Shown here piece after piece: positions 43,149 to 55,700 of a stretch of 64,000 nt of DNA. Positions within the stretch are counted from its first letter, which is position 1, and the number at the start of each line of letters is the position of its first letter. Both the position numbers and the translations under genes were made by a program. The notes beneath the pieces were generated by a model that did no database searches, was not told where the DNA came from, and worked only from the letters and a program-made list of their open reading frames with translations. The stretch is from NCBI GenBank assembly GCA_039707655.1, contig CM077668.1:65737086-65801085 (forward strand). The letters run 5' to 3'. This stretch comes from Elymus sibiricus (taxonomy: Eukaryota; Streptophyta; Magnoliopsida; Poales; Poaceae).

Positions 43149-43394
43149 TATCATAAAGAATATCAATGATGAAGCTTTTAAATCAGTAGAACCCCTGTTA
43201 CAACTATGCTCTGTTCTTCAATTGTGGCAACCCAGTATCTGGTTTTCCTATTCATGAAATTGTGCCACATCATTGAGTCATGCATGTGGTCATTTGTGAT
43301 GCATGTAGTAACAAATTAGGGCCACCTTCTGCCATTGAAAACAAAAATCCATTAGTTCTTCTCTTAGCCTATTTAGTTATTCTCTTGCAGAAAT
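43149..43394. other. spacer between the Helitron end and the BARE-like element
   Basis: No gene. It ends GAAAT, the left copy of a presumed 5-bp target duplication of the Copia element whose right copy lies beyond the window. Confidence 0.4.
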
Positions 43395-45536
43395 TGTAGG
43401 AGATATGCCCTAGAGGCAGTAATAACAGTTATTTTGTATATCCGAGTTTGTAATGAATGTTTATGTTCCATGCTATAACTGCAATGATTCTCGAGTCTGC
43501 AATATCCACAAGGCTCGGAGGGAAACTCATGTGCACGTGTGGTATAATAAACAGTAAAATGTATTCCTAGTCTTGCCTCTAAGACTGGCTCAAGTATTGC
43601 ATTATGATCCTGTTTTCCTGATCATGGGCATCTCTATGCCGGCAATTTTGAGGGCACAAGGTTAGTAGAACACTTGTGTTGAATCGACCCGAATTGATGT
43701 TATGCTATGAGATACATTCATCACAAGTTAATTGTTAAAAACACAGAGATAGTTAATGTTTGCATAATTCCTTAGACCATGAGAGTATCGAGTTCCTTCG
43801 TACTTGCTTCGTGAACTTTGGGGTTTGTTAAACGTCATCCGTAACTGGGTGGCTATTACGGCGGCTTACGGGTTCACGGAAAAGTATGACAAGTAACGAG
43901 ATAGCTCAAGATTGGGATTTGCTCCTCCGATGATGGAGAGATATTCTCGGGCCCTCTCGGTTTTACGGTATCCATCATCGTCTAGCCAGACACATTGTGA
44001 TTTGATCACTGGGATGCCGGAACACGGAAACGAGAAAAGAGAACAAAATCGGTAACGAGGTAACTTGCATGGTGGACAAGTTATTGATCCACGGGGATGC
44101 AATAAATCTCACCTCGGGTGTTTGTAATATATCGTGAAGCAACAGGAATAGCACACGGCAACTGGAGGTTCATTCGAATATTTATTCGTGTGGGTATAGG
44201 GGTCAATATGGGTGTCCACGGCTCCGATGTTGATCATTGATCGGAAAGTGTTCTGGGTCATGTCTATATTTCACCGAACCTATAGGGTCACACGCTTAAG
44301 GGTCATCTATCTGCTGAATACTAGACAAGGAGTCTGAGAGAAAATCACCGAAAAAGTTTCGGACGAAACGGAAACGTTCTGGAGAGAACACCGGAATAGT
44401 TTCGGTGAAACTGAAAAGTTGTTTCAGGGTATTCCATTAAGTCATATTGGTTCCGGGACATGCCTGGAAATTCTTGGAGGGTGCCAGAATTGTTCTGGTA
44501 ACTTCTGGAAATTTTCCGGAGAGAAAACCGGAAATGTTCCGGAGCAGCCGGAACCGCAATGGTAGCTTTTCGCTGAAGAAAAACATTGTTCCGGAATTGT
44601 TTTGGAATGCGTTCAAAATTGTTTTAGTGGGTACTGGATTATTGTAGCCACACAGAAATAATTTGGGATTTAACGGACGCAGAAAAATGTCTTCGTGAAT
44701 AGTGAATAGTGCTTTATGGATATTTTTTGGAAAGCACCTTTTGGGATATTTTCCAAAAGGCTTCTAGAAGGACTTGGGAGCCAAGGAAGCCCCCTCATGG
44801 GGGCCCCCAAGAGTGGCCGGCCAAGGGAGGTGGAGCTCCTTGGAGCTCCACTTGCTATCCTTCTTTGCTTTATTCTTTTATGAAAAGGCATAAAGTGGGG
44901 GTACTTTTGGTATTTTTGAATACCAACTTTACCCCTTGGCTATCCGATAAATAGAGGTGGAGGGGTGCTCTCCAAAGATCATCCTTGCTCTCATAAACTT
45001 GCCATGCTCGTCTGGCTCTCTCTCTCCCTCCCAGCGAAATAGTTTCGTAGAGCCGAAAGGCTGTCTGGGTTCCGGCAGGAACTAGTTCTGGACGACGAAG
45101 CCCTGCCGGATAGCTGACACCGTATGTGTGCAACCCCATAGAGAGATTGCAGTTTCTATCTTTTGCCCGAGGGGCTGTTCGAGTGTCATCCCGAAGGGCT
45201 GTCCGAGTTACCGTTCGAGTTTCGGGTGTCCTCCCGAAGGGCTGTCCGAGTTACCGTTCGGGTTTCTAGGGTCCTCCCGAAGGGCTGTCCGCGACATCGT
45301 CCGAGGGACTGTCCGACCGCCTCCCGAAGGGCTGTCCAATGAGGGAGTTCATCCTCGCGGTTGGCAGGTTGTAAATCCTAGCTGCGGAGATCTGCACCGA
45401 CGATCTACACCGACTCTTCTTCCGCTGCGCTACGAGTCGGTATGGATCAGATCAAACCCTGTATTTACATCTCCATAGTGATCCTGGGCTTGCTCGCTGT
45501 ACCAATTTTTTTTGTTTTCTGTTCCGTTCCCCTACA
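43395..45536 (+). repeat. 5' LTR of the BARE/Angela-type element
   Basis: 2,142 bp, ending GTTCCCCTACA. A TATA-like CCGATAAATAG is near 44945. The R/U5 part contains the 43-bp minisatellite. About 11 differences from the 3' LTR in the first 260 bp. The primer site follows at 45538 as TGGCATCATGAGCC, a degenerate form of the iMet TGGTATCAGAGCC. Confidence 0.93.
45190..45340 (+). repeat. 43-bp minisatellite in the LTR (CCGAAGGGCTGTCCGAG)
   Basis: Units start at 45191, 45234, 45277 and 45324 with CTCCCGAAGGGCTGTCC. The same array occurs in the 3' LTR (about 63770-63925), so it predates the insertion. Confidence 0.88.
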
Positions 45537-46437
45537 GTGGCATCATGAGCCATGCTATGCGTAGATGCAGGTTACGATCTAGAATACATGGAGATGTATG
45601 GGTATTGCATAATATAATTTTGGAGTAGATGAGATCTATTGCTGAAAATTATTTATGCGGGTAGCAGATGAAGTCTGTTACCCGATGTTCTTGTTGCTTC
45701 CCTAGAATTTGTGTATTTCTGATCTCGAGACAGCATGGTGGAATTTCACAAAGTTCTGGCAATCCGCGATCCTGATTGATCAACGAAGTGCTATCAGTTC
45801 TTTGGGTTCCGCCATAGTCAAAAGAAAGATGAAATTCGCAGACGAAAGGGCAATGCAGATATGATCTGCACGGGGGTCATGCGTATGATGAAGTTTACTA
45901 TGGGGCTCGAGATTTTATTATCTCGTGTTTCATACACCCTGGAAAGTTAATCTAGCGATTGAATAATCATACTTGATGATAAAACGTTGGTAGCTGTGGT
46001 TTAAGTCAAAACCTTAGAAGCCATGTAAAATAAAATTTTGCATAAACCGATTAGAGGCGTCTAACTTGTTTTTGCAGGATGTACATGTGATGTGGTATAG
46101 CAATGCTCATATTAATTCGATTATGTATGAGATGACTATATGATGTAAATTTATTAACATGACCTGCGTGTCATGATTCGGCATGATGGCTGGAGCCATA
46201 TGATTGTCACTTTTATGACCTGCGTGTCAACCTTAAGTAATGCACTTATTTTATTAGCTATAGAGATAGCAATATTATCTGGTGCATCGACAAGGTGGTG
46301 GCAATCTTCGTGAAGGTGAACACCGACGCAAATGCCGAAGACGAAGAAATACTTGACTTCTCCATCAGAAAGGGCTATACCATATCATGCTATTATGAAT
46401 TGCCTGAGATGTTTATCCCTTATGATGCACCATTTTG

Positions 46438-46830
46438 CACTACTAGGAGAAAGCTTATAGATAGAATTTTAGTAGTAGCGCAGGTTATGGGGCCAGCGCT
46501 ACTGCTACTTAGTAGTAGCATTGGGTGCCAACAAGCGCTACAGGTACCAAAGTAGCAGTAGCGTGGGGTGGCTGGACAGCGCTACTGCTAAGTCGTCCCA
46601 CCGCCACCGGCCGGGGCTACCCTTAGTAGTAGCGGTGGCCCGAAACCAGCGCTACTACTAAGATCCATAGCAGTAGCGCTTGTCGGTGGCCCACCGCTAC
46701 CGCTATCTGTGCACGGGGCCAGAAGGTGGGCCTAGATTAGCAGTAGCGCTGGGCCACCGACACGCGCTACTGCTACGAATCTGAGCAGTAGCGCCTGTGA
46801 GGTACCAGCGCAACTGCTACACGTAGCAGC
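46438..46830 (+). promoter_or_regulatory. CACTA 5' terminal and subterminal repeat region
   Basis: TIR followed by at least ten copies of (C/A)AGTAGCGC or GCGCTACTGCT in alternating orientation (for example near 46473, 46496, 46553, 46592, 46627, 46671 and 46743). In En/Spm such words are binding sites for the regulatory TNPA protein; the role here is inferred by analogy. Confidence 0.8.
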
Positions 46831-47498
46831 CACCTTTTTCTGCCACCCTCCCCTCCTCCCCCTCTCCCTCCTCTACCTCCCTCACTTACTTCTTCCTTCT
46901 CCTATCTCTTCTCTCCCCATTAATGCCCCCATCCACCATCTCCTCCATTAATGGCTTCTTCTCTTCCTCACTTGAATTTATTTGTCTCTCCCTCCTTCTC
47001 TCTTTCCCCACTCTTGCCTTTGTCTCACTAGCTTGCTTTCCCTCACTCTCCACTAGTTAGGTAGAGAATCTCCTTCCAACTAGATCTACCATGCTAGCTA
47101 GATAGCTTTCCCTCCCTCCTTCCACTACTTTCGATCCCTAGCTAGCTAGATAGCGGCAACGGCCATCTACCGTACTTGTGTGCTCGATCCCTCTCTCGGG
47201 ACGATAGGTGAGTAAAAAGTTGTGCTTTGCAAGAATGAAAATATTTGTGTTTGCGCTATGATGGTGAGAATGTGCGTGTGGCATGAGTTGCCGCCTATGT
47301 GTATTTGTCGGATCGTGCGTGACATGAGTTGCTTATGTTTTGCCGAAATGTCGATTTATTTCCGTTTCGGCGAATTTCGGGCAAACTCTATATGTCCTAT
47401 TCTTAGGGAAGGTCATGCCGAATTTTTGTATGACTTTGATGCATGCATGGATGGATGCGTTTATAATCCTTTTGCTTATTAATTATACCACACAGGCG
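46831..47498 (+). promoter_or_regulatory. leader/intron region of the transposase gene
   Basis: A pyrimidine-rich stretch (CCTCCCCCTCTCCCTCC) then a donor-like GATAGGTGAGTAAA at about 47204 and an acceptor CACACAG at 47495. The segment 47335-47450 (TATGTTTTGCCGAAATGTCG onward) is repeated at 52507-52620, upstream of the second gene. Confidence 0.55.
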
Positions 47499-50400
47499 AT
47501 GATGAAGGTCAGTGGAACGATGGTGGAAAGATGGTTGCGATCCGCGGTGCACGAAATGTATGAAAATAACCGGAAGGAGATTTTCTGTCCGTGTCGAAGA
47601 TGCAAAGGAGGAGTCTTGCTCGACCCCTTTACGGAAGGCCGTTTGAAAGCGCACCTGCTCATGACTGGTTTCATGGATGGCTATACTCGGTGGATAAGTG
47701 AAGATGATGACGTCGATGGGGCAGCCAATGACGACATTGGACCAGACGAAGAGATGACCGATAATGGTGGCGGAGAAGAGGCCGGACATGGGGGCGGAGA
47801 AGAGGCCGGACATGGGGGCGGAGAAGAGGCCGGACATGGGGGCGGAGAAGTGGCCGGACATGACAGAGAAGACGCGGACACGCCGGAGCATTCGTTGCTA
47901 CTAAGTTCAGTCGTGCGGGACCATCATGTTCGAGACCTGCTTCGCAAGAAGACGACTAACGACAGAGCTGCTTGTAGAGAGGAGGCCAAGCTGGAGCAAC
48001 TGGAAGTAGACTCTCATACTCCATTGTATGATGGTTGCGATCCCGAGGTGACCCGCTTGAGTTTCACGCTCGAACTTCTAAAGACAAAGGCTAAAAACAA
48101 ATGGACCGACAGAAGCCTCGATGAGCTTCTCAAGTATCTAAAGAAGGTTCTTCCCGTGGGGAACCTGTGTCCTACTAGTGTCGATGAGGCCAAGAAGATT
48201 GTGTGCCCTCTTGATCTGCCGCACATTAGATACCATGCATGCATCAACGATTGCATCATTTATCGGAAGGAGCACGCGGAAAAAAACAACTGTCTGGTGT
48301 GCAATGCTTCTCGATACAAGAAGGCCGCAAAGAAATCTCCCCAGAAAGTTGTATGGTACCTACCGATCACTCCCCGTTTGCAGCATTATTTCGTAGATCC
48401 TAAGGAAGCAAAGCTCATGCGCTGGCACGCGGAGAGGGTGAAGCCCGACGATGGAGATGATCCGAAGCTGAGACACCTCACGGATGCAAGCCAGTGGAGA
48501 GCGTTCAACGCCGAATATCGATTTTTTGCAGGTGATCCAAGGAACATCGTGCTTGGCGCGAGTACCGATGGCATGAATCCGTTTGGCAACCAGAACACCA
48601 ACCATAGCACATGGCCCGTGTTTGTATGGATGTACAACCTTCCCCCCTGGAAGTGCATGAAGACAAAGTACAGACACATGAGCATGTTGATTCAAGGGCC
48701 GAAACAACCGGGAAATAATATTAATCTATATCTGGGGCTACTTCAAGAGGAGTTAGACACGTTATGGAAAACACCGGCCAAGACATGGGACGCAAGCAAA
48801 GGCGAGTATTTCTATATGATAGCCGCGCTGATGACGACGGTGCACGACTATCTCGGTTACGGATATGTCGCAAGCCAGGTGTGCCACGAATATTGCGGAT
48901 GCACGCGGTGAATGGATGATACAACGTCTCAGCAGCTAACGAAAGATGGTGGGTCTGGGAAAATCGTGTACATGGGGCATCGAAGATGGCTCGCGAAGGA
49001 CGACCCGTGGAGAAACCGTGGAGATCTATTCAATGGTGAGGCTGAGCAACGAGGACCTCCACGTAAGAGGAGCGGTGCCGAAATCGATGAGCTGTTGAAA
49101 AACTTGGAACAGTGCCCCACGCCGGGAAAGATGAAAAAGGTGTCGGAGCCGCTGCTAAAGGTATGGAAAACGCGGTCTGTTTTCTGGGACTTGGAGTACT
49201 GGCCGAAACTCGACACGCCTCATTGCCTTGATCTAATGCATATCACGAAGAATGTCCTTGAGAGCTTGCTTGCAACACTGATGAACATGCCAGATAAGAC
49301 CAAGGATGGGCCGAAGGCAAGAAGAGACTTGGAAGATTTGAACATCAGGGCAGATCTCCACATGCCGCCCCGTAAAAAGTCGGAGGAGACGGAGACAGAG
49401 ACGGAGGCGCGGGACCAGGGCAAAAAAGTCAACAAGAAGGAAGAGAATTATTGCCCCCCTTCTTGCTTTACCTTAAGTCCAAAGGAGATCGATCAATTCT
49501 TCAACTGCCTTACCAGAATCAAAGTTAGTTCCGGTTACTGTGGGAAGATAAGCAGATTTCTAGACACCAAGAAGAAAAGGTTCAGCGGGATGAAGTCTCA
49601 TGACTGTCATGTGATGATGACGCAGATACTTCATGTTGCCCTTAGAGGGATAATGGACAAGCACGTCCGTGACACGCTTATTAGTCTCTGCAACTTTTTC
49701 GACGTTATCTCTCGAAAGTCGATCAGTGTGAAGCAGCTCCGAAGGCTACAGGAAGAGATCGTTGTGATACTAAATGCGCTTGAGATGTACTTCCCGCCCG
49801 CGTTCTTTGACGTCATGTTGCATCTGTGTGTCCACATTGTGGACGACATCATAGACCTCGGGCCGACATTCCTGCACAACATGATGCCGTTCGAGAGGAT
49901 GAATGGGGTCATCAAAGGATTCGTTCGTAACATGTCCCGTCTAGATGGAAGCATCATCCAGGGCTATCTGACCCAAGAGTGCACCTCTTTCTGCGAGAAT
50001 TATCTATATGGCGGAGACCCTGTTGTTGGTTTGCCTGTTAACAAGCACCTTGGGAGGCTCAGAGGAGAAGGTCACACCAACGGCCAGAGGGAACTGCATG
50101 TGGACCACTCGGGTCGATGCAATGACTTTGACAGAGCAAACTTAGTAGTGCTACAGCACCTAGACGTGGTAGATCCTTTCGCGATACTGCACAAAGAAAC
50201 CATCGCAAAGAAGTACCGTGACCGGGGGCTATGCAAGACGAATGCCGAAGTTATTAGAGAGCACAACTCCACTTTCCTGCCTTGGTTCAAAGAGCATGCT
50301 CTTGCTAATCCCCCGGAAGAGGGCTCTACGGACGGATTGCTCATATACGCCTTAGCACATGGCCCCGCGGCCAACCTCGCGACCTATCAGGCATACGATA

Positions 50401-51002
50401 TCAATGGATACACGTTCTACACGGAGGCCAAAGATATAAACAGTGATTTTCAGAACTCAGGGGTGACGATGGAATGCATGACCGGCGACAACGCCGCAAC
50501 TCAAAGATTCTACGGAAGGGTCAAAGAGATCTGGGAGCTTGACTACTCAGGACTGCACGATGCGACGATGTTCCGTGTCAGATGGGCTAAGAACGTCGAA
50601 AGAGAAAACCGGTATTTCACTACCATGTCTATACCCGACGCCAAGAGCGCTACCGTGAACGCCATCGCAAAAAACGAGCCATGGGTACACGCTAAGCACG
50701 TGACACAATGCTTCTTGATAACCGACCCGAGCAATCCCAGCCGTGTTGTCGTGAGGAGAGGCAAAAGGAACATCATCGGAATGGATGGAGTCGCCAACGA
50801 GGAAGACTACGACCAGTACGGCAACCCGATGAGGGAAGATGACGATGACGATGAAGCATACATCAAAAGAAGAATTAATACTACATTACCCAAGAAAGAT
50901 CGTACTCCATGGAAAAGGAAAAGTCACAACAAGGGGCTCAATTATTCGACAGCGAACAAGAAGGGAAAGAAGCTCACTCAGAAACGAAAACGTCGACGCT
51001 GA
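47499..51002 (+). CDS. TNP2-type CACTA transposase, one internal stop
   Basis: ATG at 47499 (MMKVSGTMVERWLRS) follows an acceptor. N-terminus: transposase-associated zinc-binding-like domain (FCPCRRCKGG, HLLMTGFMDGYTRW; PF13963 pattern). Then four 24-bp repeats coding GGGEEAGH (47766-47861), an acidic linker, and the Transposase_21/TNP2 region (PF02992 pattern: CPLDLPHIRYHACINDC, CLVCNASRY, LQHYFVDPKEAKLMRWHAE, TDGMNPFGNQNTNHSTWPV, YNLPPWKCMK, MLIQGPKQPGNNINLYL). TGA at 48909-48911 interrupts CGCTR/MDD in the same frame, which then runs to TGA 51000-51002 (MGHRRWLAKDDPWRNRGDLF, LEYWPKLDTPHCLDLMHITK, FHNMMPFERMNG-like). This protein cuts and joins the TIR ends. The stop could be a TGC to TGA change or lie in an unrecognised intron. 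Confidence 0.88.
47766..47861 (+). repeat. in-frame 24-bp tandem repeat, four copies
   Basis: GGCGGAGAAGAGGCCGGACATG with GG, repeated four times, the last with one change (GAAGTGG), giving GGGEEAGH octapeptides in the transposase linker. Confidence 0.95.
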
Positions 51003-51129
51003 GAAACCATCATTTATATATATGTATTTATTTTGTGTACGCACTTAATCGTTATCGGTCAAATGATATGTAATATCTATCGTCGCCTGAGTTATATACA
51101 TTGTATCCCATCCCCTTCTTCCCGGCTCG

Positions 51130-51302
51130 GTCGTCTTTCGGAAAAGAAAATAAAATGAAAAGAAATAGAAAAATGAGAAAGGAAAGAAGAAAATGAAAGG
51201 ATTACAAAAGGAAATGAAAAGAAAAAGAAAAAGGAGAAAGGAAATAAGAAAAATAAAATGAAAAGAAAAAGCAAAAGGAGAAAATGAAAAGAAAAATCAA
51301 AG
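51130..51302 (+). repeat. purine (A/G) tract
   Basis: GAAAAGAAAAAGAAAAAGGAG-type words for about 170 bp with few pyrimidines, downstream of the transposase stop; might contain its transcription end. Confidence 0.75.
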
Positions 51303-51525
51303 GAATAGCAGTAGCGCGTTTATGGACCCGCGCTATAGTTAACTTAGCTGTAGCGCGTGCTACCCGAACCGGCGCTATAGATAAGTTAGCTATAGCAGTA
51401 GCGTGTGTCCACACCCGCGCTATAGCTAAGTTATCTGTAGCGCCGGTTTGGGTAGCCCACGCTACAGCTATGTTAACTATAGCGCGGGTCCATAAACTCG
51501 CTACTGTTATGTTTGAGTTAACCGC
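51303..51525 (+). promoter_or_regulatory. internal subterminal-like motif array of the CACTA
   Basis: AGCAGTAGCGCG, GACCCGCGCTATAG, AGCTGTAGCGCG, GGCGCTATAG, ACCCGCGCTATAGCTAAG and GTAGCGCCGG in both orientations, resembling the end regions but 4.9 kb inside the element. It is followed by a C/T-rich, leader-like stretch (51530-51820). It likely acts as the control region of the second gene. Confidence 0.65.
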
Positions 51526-51849
51526 ACCGCGCGGGCGTTTCTTCCCCAATTTCCCCCATTCCCCCCATTCCATCCCCTTGTCCTCCTCCACGCCGTCGCC
51601 GCAGCCCTCGTCGCCCTTGCCTCCTCGCGCCGTCGCCGGAGCCCGTCCTCGGCGCGCCTGCCTCCTCCTCGACGTCGCCGCGCGCCTGCCTCCTCCTCCA
51701 CGACCTTGCCGTGCCTGCCTCCTCCTCGACGTTGCCCCCTCCGGTGCGCCAGCCTCGTCGCTGCCTCGCCACCGTCTCACCCGACCTCCACCTCCCCGCT
51801 GCCGTCTCCCCCGACAACCGCTGTAAGTCCCCGCCCCTCCTCTCTCTCA

Positions 51850-52130
51850 TTTTAGTATACTGAATTCTAGGGTTAGGTGTTTTAGTTAACTGAATTTTAG
51901 GTGTTTAGTTAACTGAATTCTAGGGTTAGGTATTTTAGGTGTTTTAGTTAACTGAATTCTAGGGTTAGCTGTTTTAGTGAACTGAATTTTAGGTGCTTAG
52001 TTAATTTAATTCTAGGGTAAGGTATTTTAGGTGTTTAGTTAAGTTAATTCTAGGGTTAGGGTTTTCAGTTCCTGTTAAATGAATTCTAGGTATTTTAGGT
52101 GTTTAGTTAACAGAATTCTAGTGTAATGTT
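51850..52130 (+). repeat. irregular repeats of TTAGTTAACTGAATTCTAGGG
   Basis: About seven copies of (T)TTAGTTAA(C/T)TGAATTCTAGG with GTTAGGT(A/G)TTTTAG linkers and variable spacing of 25-45 bp. They lie in the leader of the second CACTA gene. Confidence 0.85.
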
Positions 52131-52506
52131 AGTAAGTGAGTGAGAGTGTGCTTGCTTTTTAAAGATTGGGGGAAAAGATGCAAAATTAGTTAACCCTAGT
52201 AGATAGGAATTTAGCTAGGTTTTTTTATTAGGATAGTAGGTGTTTTATATTAGGACAGTACCTAGGAATTTAAAACATATTTTGATGGTGAATTTCTTTA
52301 TGGTGAATTTCTTTGAATAATTAAAGTGCATGAATTTCTTTGATATACATGATGTTGGCTGTTGATGGTGAACATATTTTGAATAATTGAAGTGCCAAAT
52401 GATGTTGGCTGCTGTTGTTGCCATATGATGTGCCAAATGATGGAGATGATGTGCTATTGTTGCCTATGTTGGCTTTTCTTGTTTGCAGGGAAATGATCCG
52501 AGTGGC

Positions 52507-52620
52507 CTATGTTTTGCCGGAATGTTGATTCATTTCCGTTCTGGCGCATTTCAGGTGCTCGATATGTCCACTTTTTAGCAAAGGTCATGCCGAAATTTCC
52601 CGTGAATTTCGGCATGACTT
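52507..52620 (+). repeat. duplicated leader segment of the CACTA
   Basis: CTATGTTTTGCCGGAATGTTG, ATTTCCGTT, AAGGTCATGCCGAA(A)TTT and TCGGCATGACTT align to 47335-47450 upstream of the transposase, in the same relative position before a coding start. Confidence 0.8.
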
Positions 52621-52765
52621 GTGCTAGAAAGTAGGCATATCAAGTGCCCGACATTTGCTTGGACGGGAATGAAATGGCATTCTGGCAAACCATAGGCCTT
52701 TTTTATGTCATTACTCATTTTATTATAGTTTAAGAATTAAACAAGCAGACTTAATCGTAGGAAAC

Positions 52766-55700
52766 ATGTCGAACAACGACGAGACCGTGCCTTCTGACCA
52801 CGCTGCCGACGACATACAATATGACCATGAACATGATTAGCTCGACTTTTTGTCTAGTCAGCAAACAGAAGGTTTGCAGGGCGACCTGGTCATAGCGGAC
52901 GATGGTACTGCCGCGGACATCGACACCGATGGCGGCGCCGAAGGTACCGGCGCCGAAGGCGGTAACGAAAAGAAGAAGCAGAAGAAGCAGAGGACACGAC
53001 GCCCTAACAAACTCGGCATCGGAAGAATCCTGGTCACAGAGATGCACCCCGGCAAATTCGAGCCAATAGCACCGGATGAACCTCGCAAGTGCTACGGCAA
53101 CCAAGTCGGATGCATCCTATGGGAAACCGCGAGCATCAACGACAATGACTTAAGGAAGAAAGCACATCTGGAGCACTTGCTCCTAACGAAGCTGCACAAG
53201 AGATTCCAGTTCCCCGGCCGGGATGACCGCATAGAAAACCCGTGGGATGATGCTGCCATGAAAGGTATCAATAACCACGCCATGGGCATGTTCAGCAACG
53301 ATTTGGCCGCCTGGAAAGGGAGGGTGAAACGAGCGATTGATGCTAACGAACCCCTGTCCAAGATTTTGGCGAACAATCCGACACTGACGGCAGAGGAGTT
53401 CGAAAAGTTCAAGGACACTTCCGCTACCGAGGCAGCCAAGATTAAGTCTGAGAAATACAAGTCAATGCAGCAAAGGAACACGGGGAACCAATGCCTCGGA
53501 AGCCGTGGCTACATTGGCAAGAGGCCCATATGGGATAAGGAGGACGCGGAATGTGAAGCCGCGGGGATCCAAGACCCCTACGCGGAGTTCACCGACCCGC
53601 AGGAGCATGACTTCATCAGGGCCCGGTACAAGTGGGACAAGGAAAAGAAGGTTTGGTACACGGACCCGATCACGAGGAAATTGATTAGATTACTGGTAAT
53701 TATTCTTTTACCACCTTACATTTAGCTTCTGATCAAGTGGACTACACGTTGTAGTAACATTCGTAAACAGTTCACATTCCTTTTGCAGAAGGAGCAACAC
53801 AGGCTTGCGGCCCAAAGCGACTCGTCGTCTTGGTCGTCGATGAGGCCCAAGTGGGACACCCCTCTCAACCGAGCCTTGAACCAACTGAAGGGACTCCCTT
53901 TGGACCAGCAGCCGCAATATGGACGTGTGCACGGCGTCGGAGACGTCGCCACGTGGAAGTACTACTACAACGAGGGCCCGGAGGCCAAAAGGCAGAAAAA
54001 GAAGTTCAGTCAGTTGAACATCGACGACAAGGTGAAGCTTGCGGTTGAGAAAAATGCAGCTGAGGCCGAGAAAAAGCAGCTGAGGCCACAGAAGCGAACA
54101 AAAATGAGTTGGTCCAGCAGGTAGTCAATGCAGCTGTAGCTGCCTGCAGAAATGATTTCGCTACTAACTTGATTCCGGCTATTATCGACTGGACGAAGCA
54201 AAATCCAGACAAGACGGCACAGGATTTTCCCATGCCCAGCTTCGTTGGGAGCAACTCAGTGAACATCGCACCACCACCACCTGCTGCCGCTACCGCACAA
54301 GGTCCTGCTCCCGCACCCGCTCATAGCAGCCCGTCCTCTGTCTCTGGTGTGCTAGGCGGGCCTTCGTCTTTGGCTGACCTCGATGCCCTCACGGTAATTA
54401 CACGTCGCACCAACATATATATAATCTTCCATTTTTCGTTGCCTTTCGGATGTCTTACGCCGCAGACATGTCTTCGCAGGCCGACGAAACCCCGTGCACC
54501 GTACTCTACATGATCAACAGCCGGAAGGTGGACGTGGGAAAGGCAGTGATAACGAAGCCCTTGGAACTCACGTTCCACGGCCAGCCGATCCCCGTTGGCA
54601 CCTTCAGGGTTACCTTGTCGAGTGTGAAAGCGGGCCACCAGGATTTGACTCCTCCAGTACGGCTCGGGGGAGAGGAGGACGCGACCCCGATGCGGCTTGG
54701 AGAATGCAAGGGTTGGATGCTGTTGTGGCCGAAGAATCTTCTTCGTCTGGAGGCGGCCGAGACCACACCAATGCAAGGATTGGAGAATCAGCAAGGTATG
54801 AACACCACCACCCCGCCTACGCAATTACCAGCGCCTCTCGTGCCGGGTGAGAGCAACGGACGACGCGAGGAAGGGGGTCCAATAGTGGATGATGTAGTCG
54901 GCCCCGTGGAACATGGAATGGATAATGAGATGGAGAAGGAGGACCCTCTCCGGTTCCTCAATACCGGCGCCGCCTATGACGACGGACAAATGATGAGTCA
55001 GCCATATGACTCGGGCTATGAGCATGTAGATGAGGAGATGAATGATGTGCCCAGGCAGGAACGTCTTAGAGTTGATTGCAAGAAGTCTCTCTTCATGCAA
55101 TCCTCACAGGACACGCCTCCAGATGCCGCCTCAACGCAGGGTCATCTAGCCGAGGGTCGTAAAGTGCTTAGCCCGACGACACTGGTGGTGGGGGTAAGGA
55201 AGGGTCTGGATGGTGAACCCAAGAAAAAGGAGAGGAAGAGACCGCCGAAGAGAGGCACTGCTGCCACCAAAGCTGCCAAAGCTTCTAGCAGCCAGCCGAC
55301 CAATTTTGCAGACCGTGTACCGGTCAAAGGTGCGGCGATGTACCATGTCGCGGGCGAGCCGATCCTACCGCCGAAACCGCTAGAGGCCAAATCAGGGGAT
55401 CTCAGGAGACTGCACGACCATGTGTTGTCGTCTGAGAAAAGCCTTCTCGCCTCGGAGGATCCAGGATATCCGCTTTACGCGGTTCGTGTGCCTCAGGCTA
55501 AGTGCTATGTCGATACACTACCCGCGGAGGTGTTCTTCCAGCGGTTTGATCACATCTTTGAGATGTTTCTCATGAGCCGGCTCGATTTTACGATCGTCTG
55601 CCTTTTTGCGCTACATATGAACTTTGTCATCAGGAGAGAACAAATCTCGGAAATCGCGGTGGCGGATCCATACTACATGCATGACTCCTTCTTGAGTCTC

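Noticed and set aside
45128..45478. 116-codon frame over the LTR minisatellite
   Set aside because: Repetition of a 43-bp unit keeps one frame open; it lies in the LTR and differs between LTR copies.
51202..51850. Minus-strand 192-codon and plus-strand 180-codon frames
   Set aside because: They span the AGTAGCGC-type array and the C/T-rich leader of the CACTA; repeat composition explains them.
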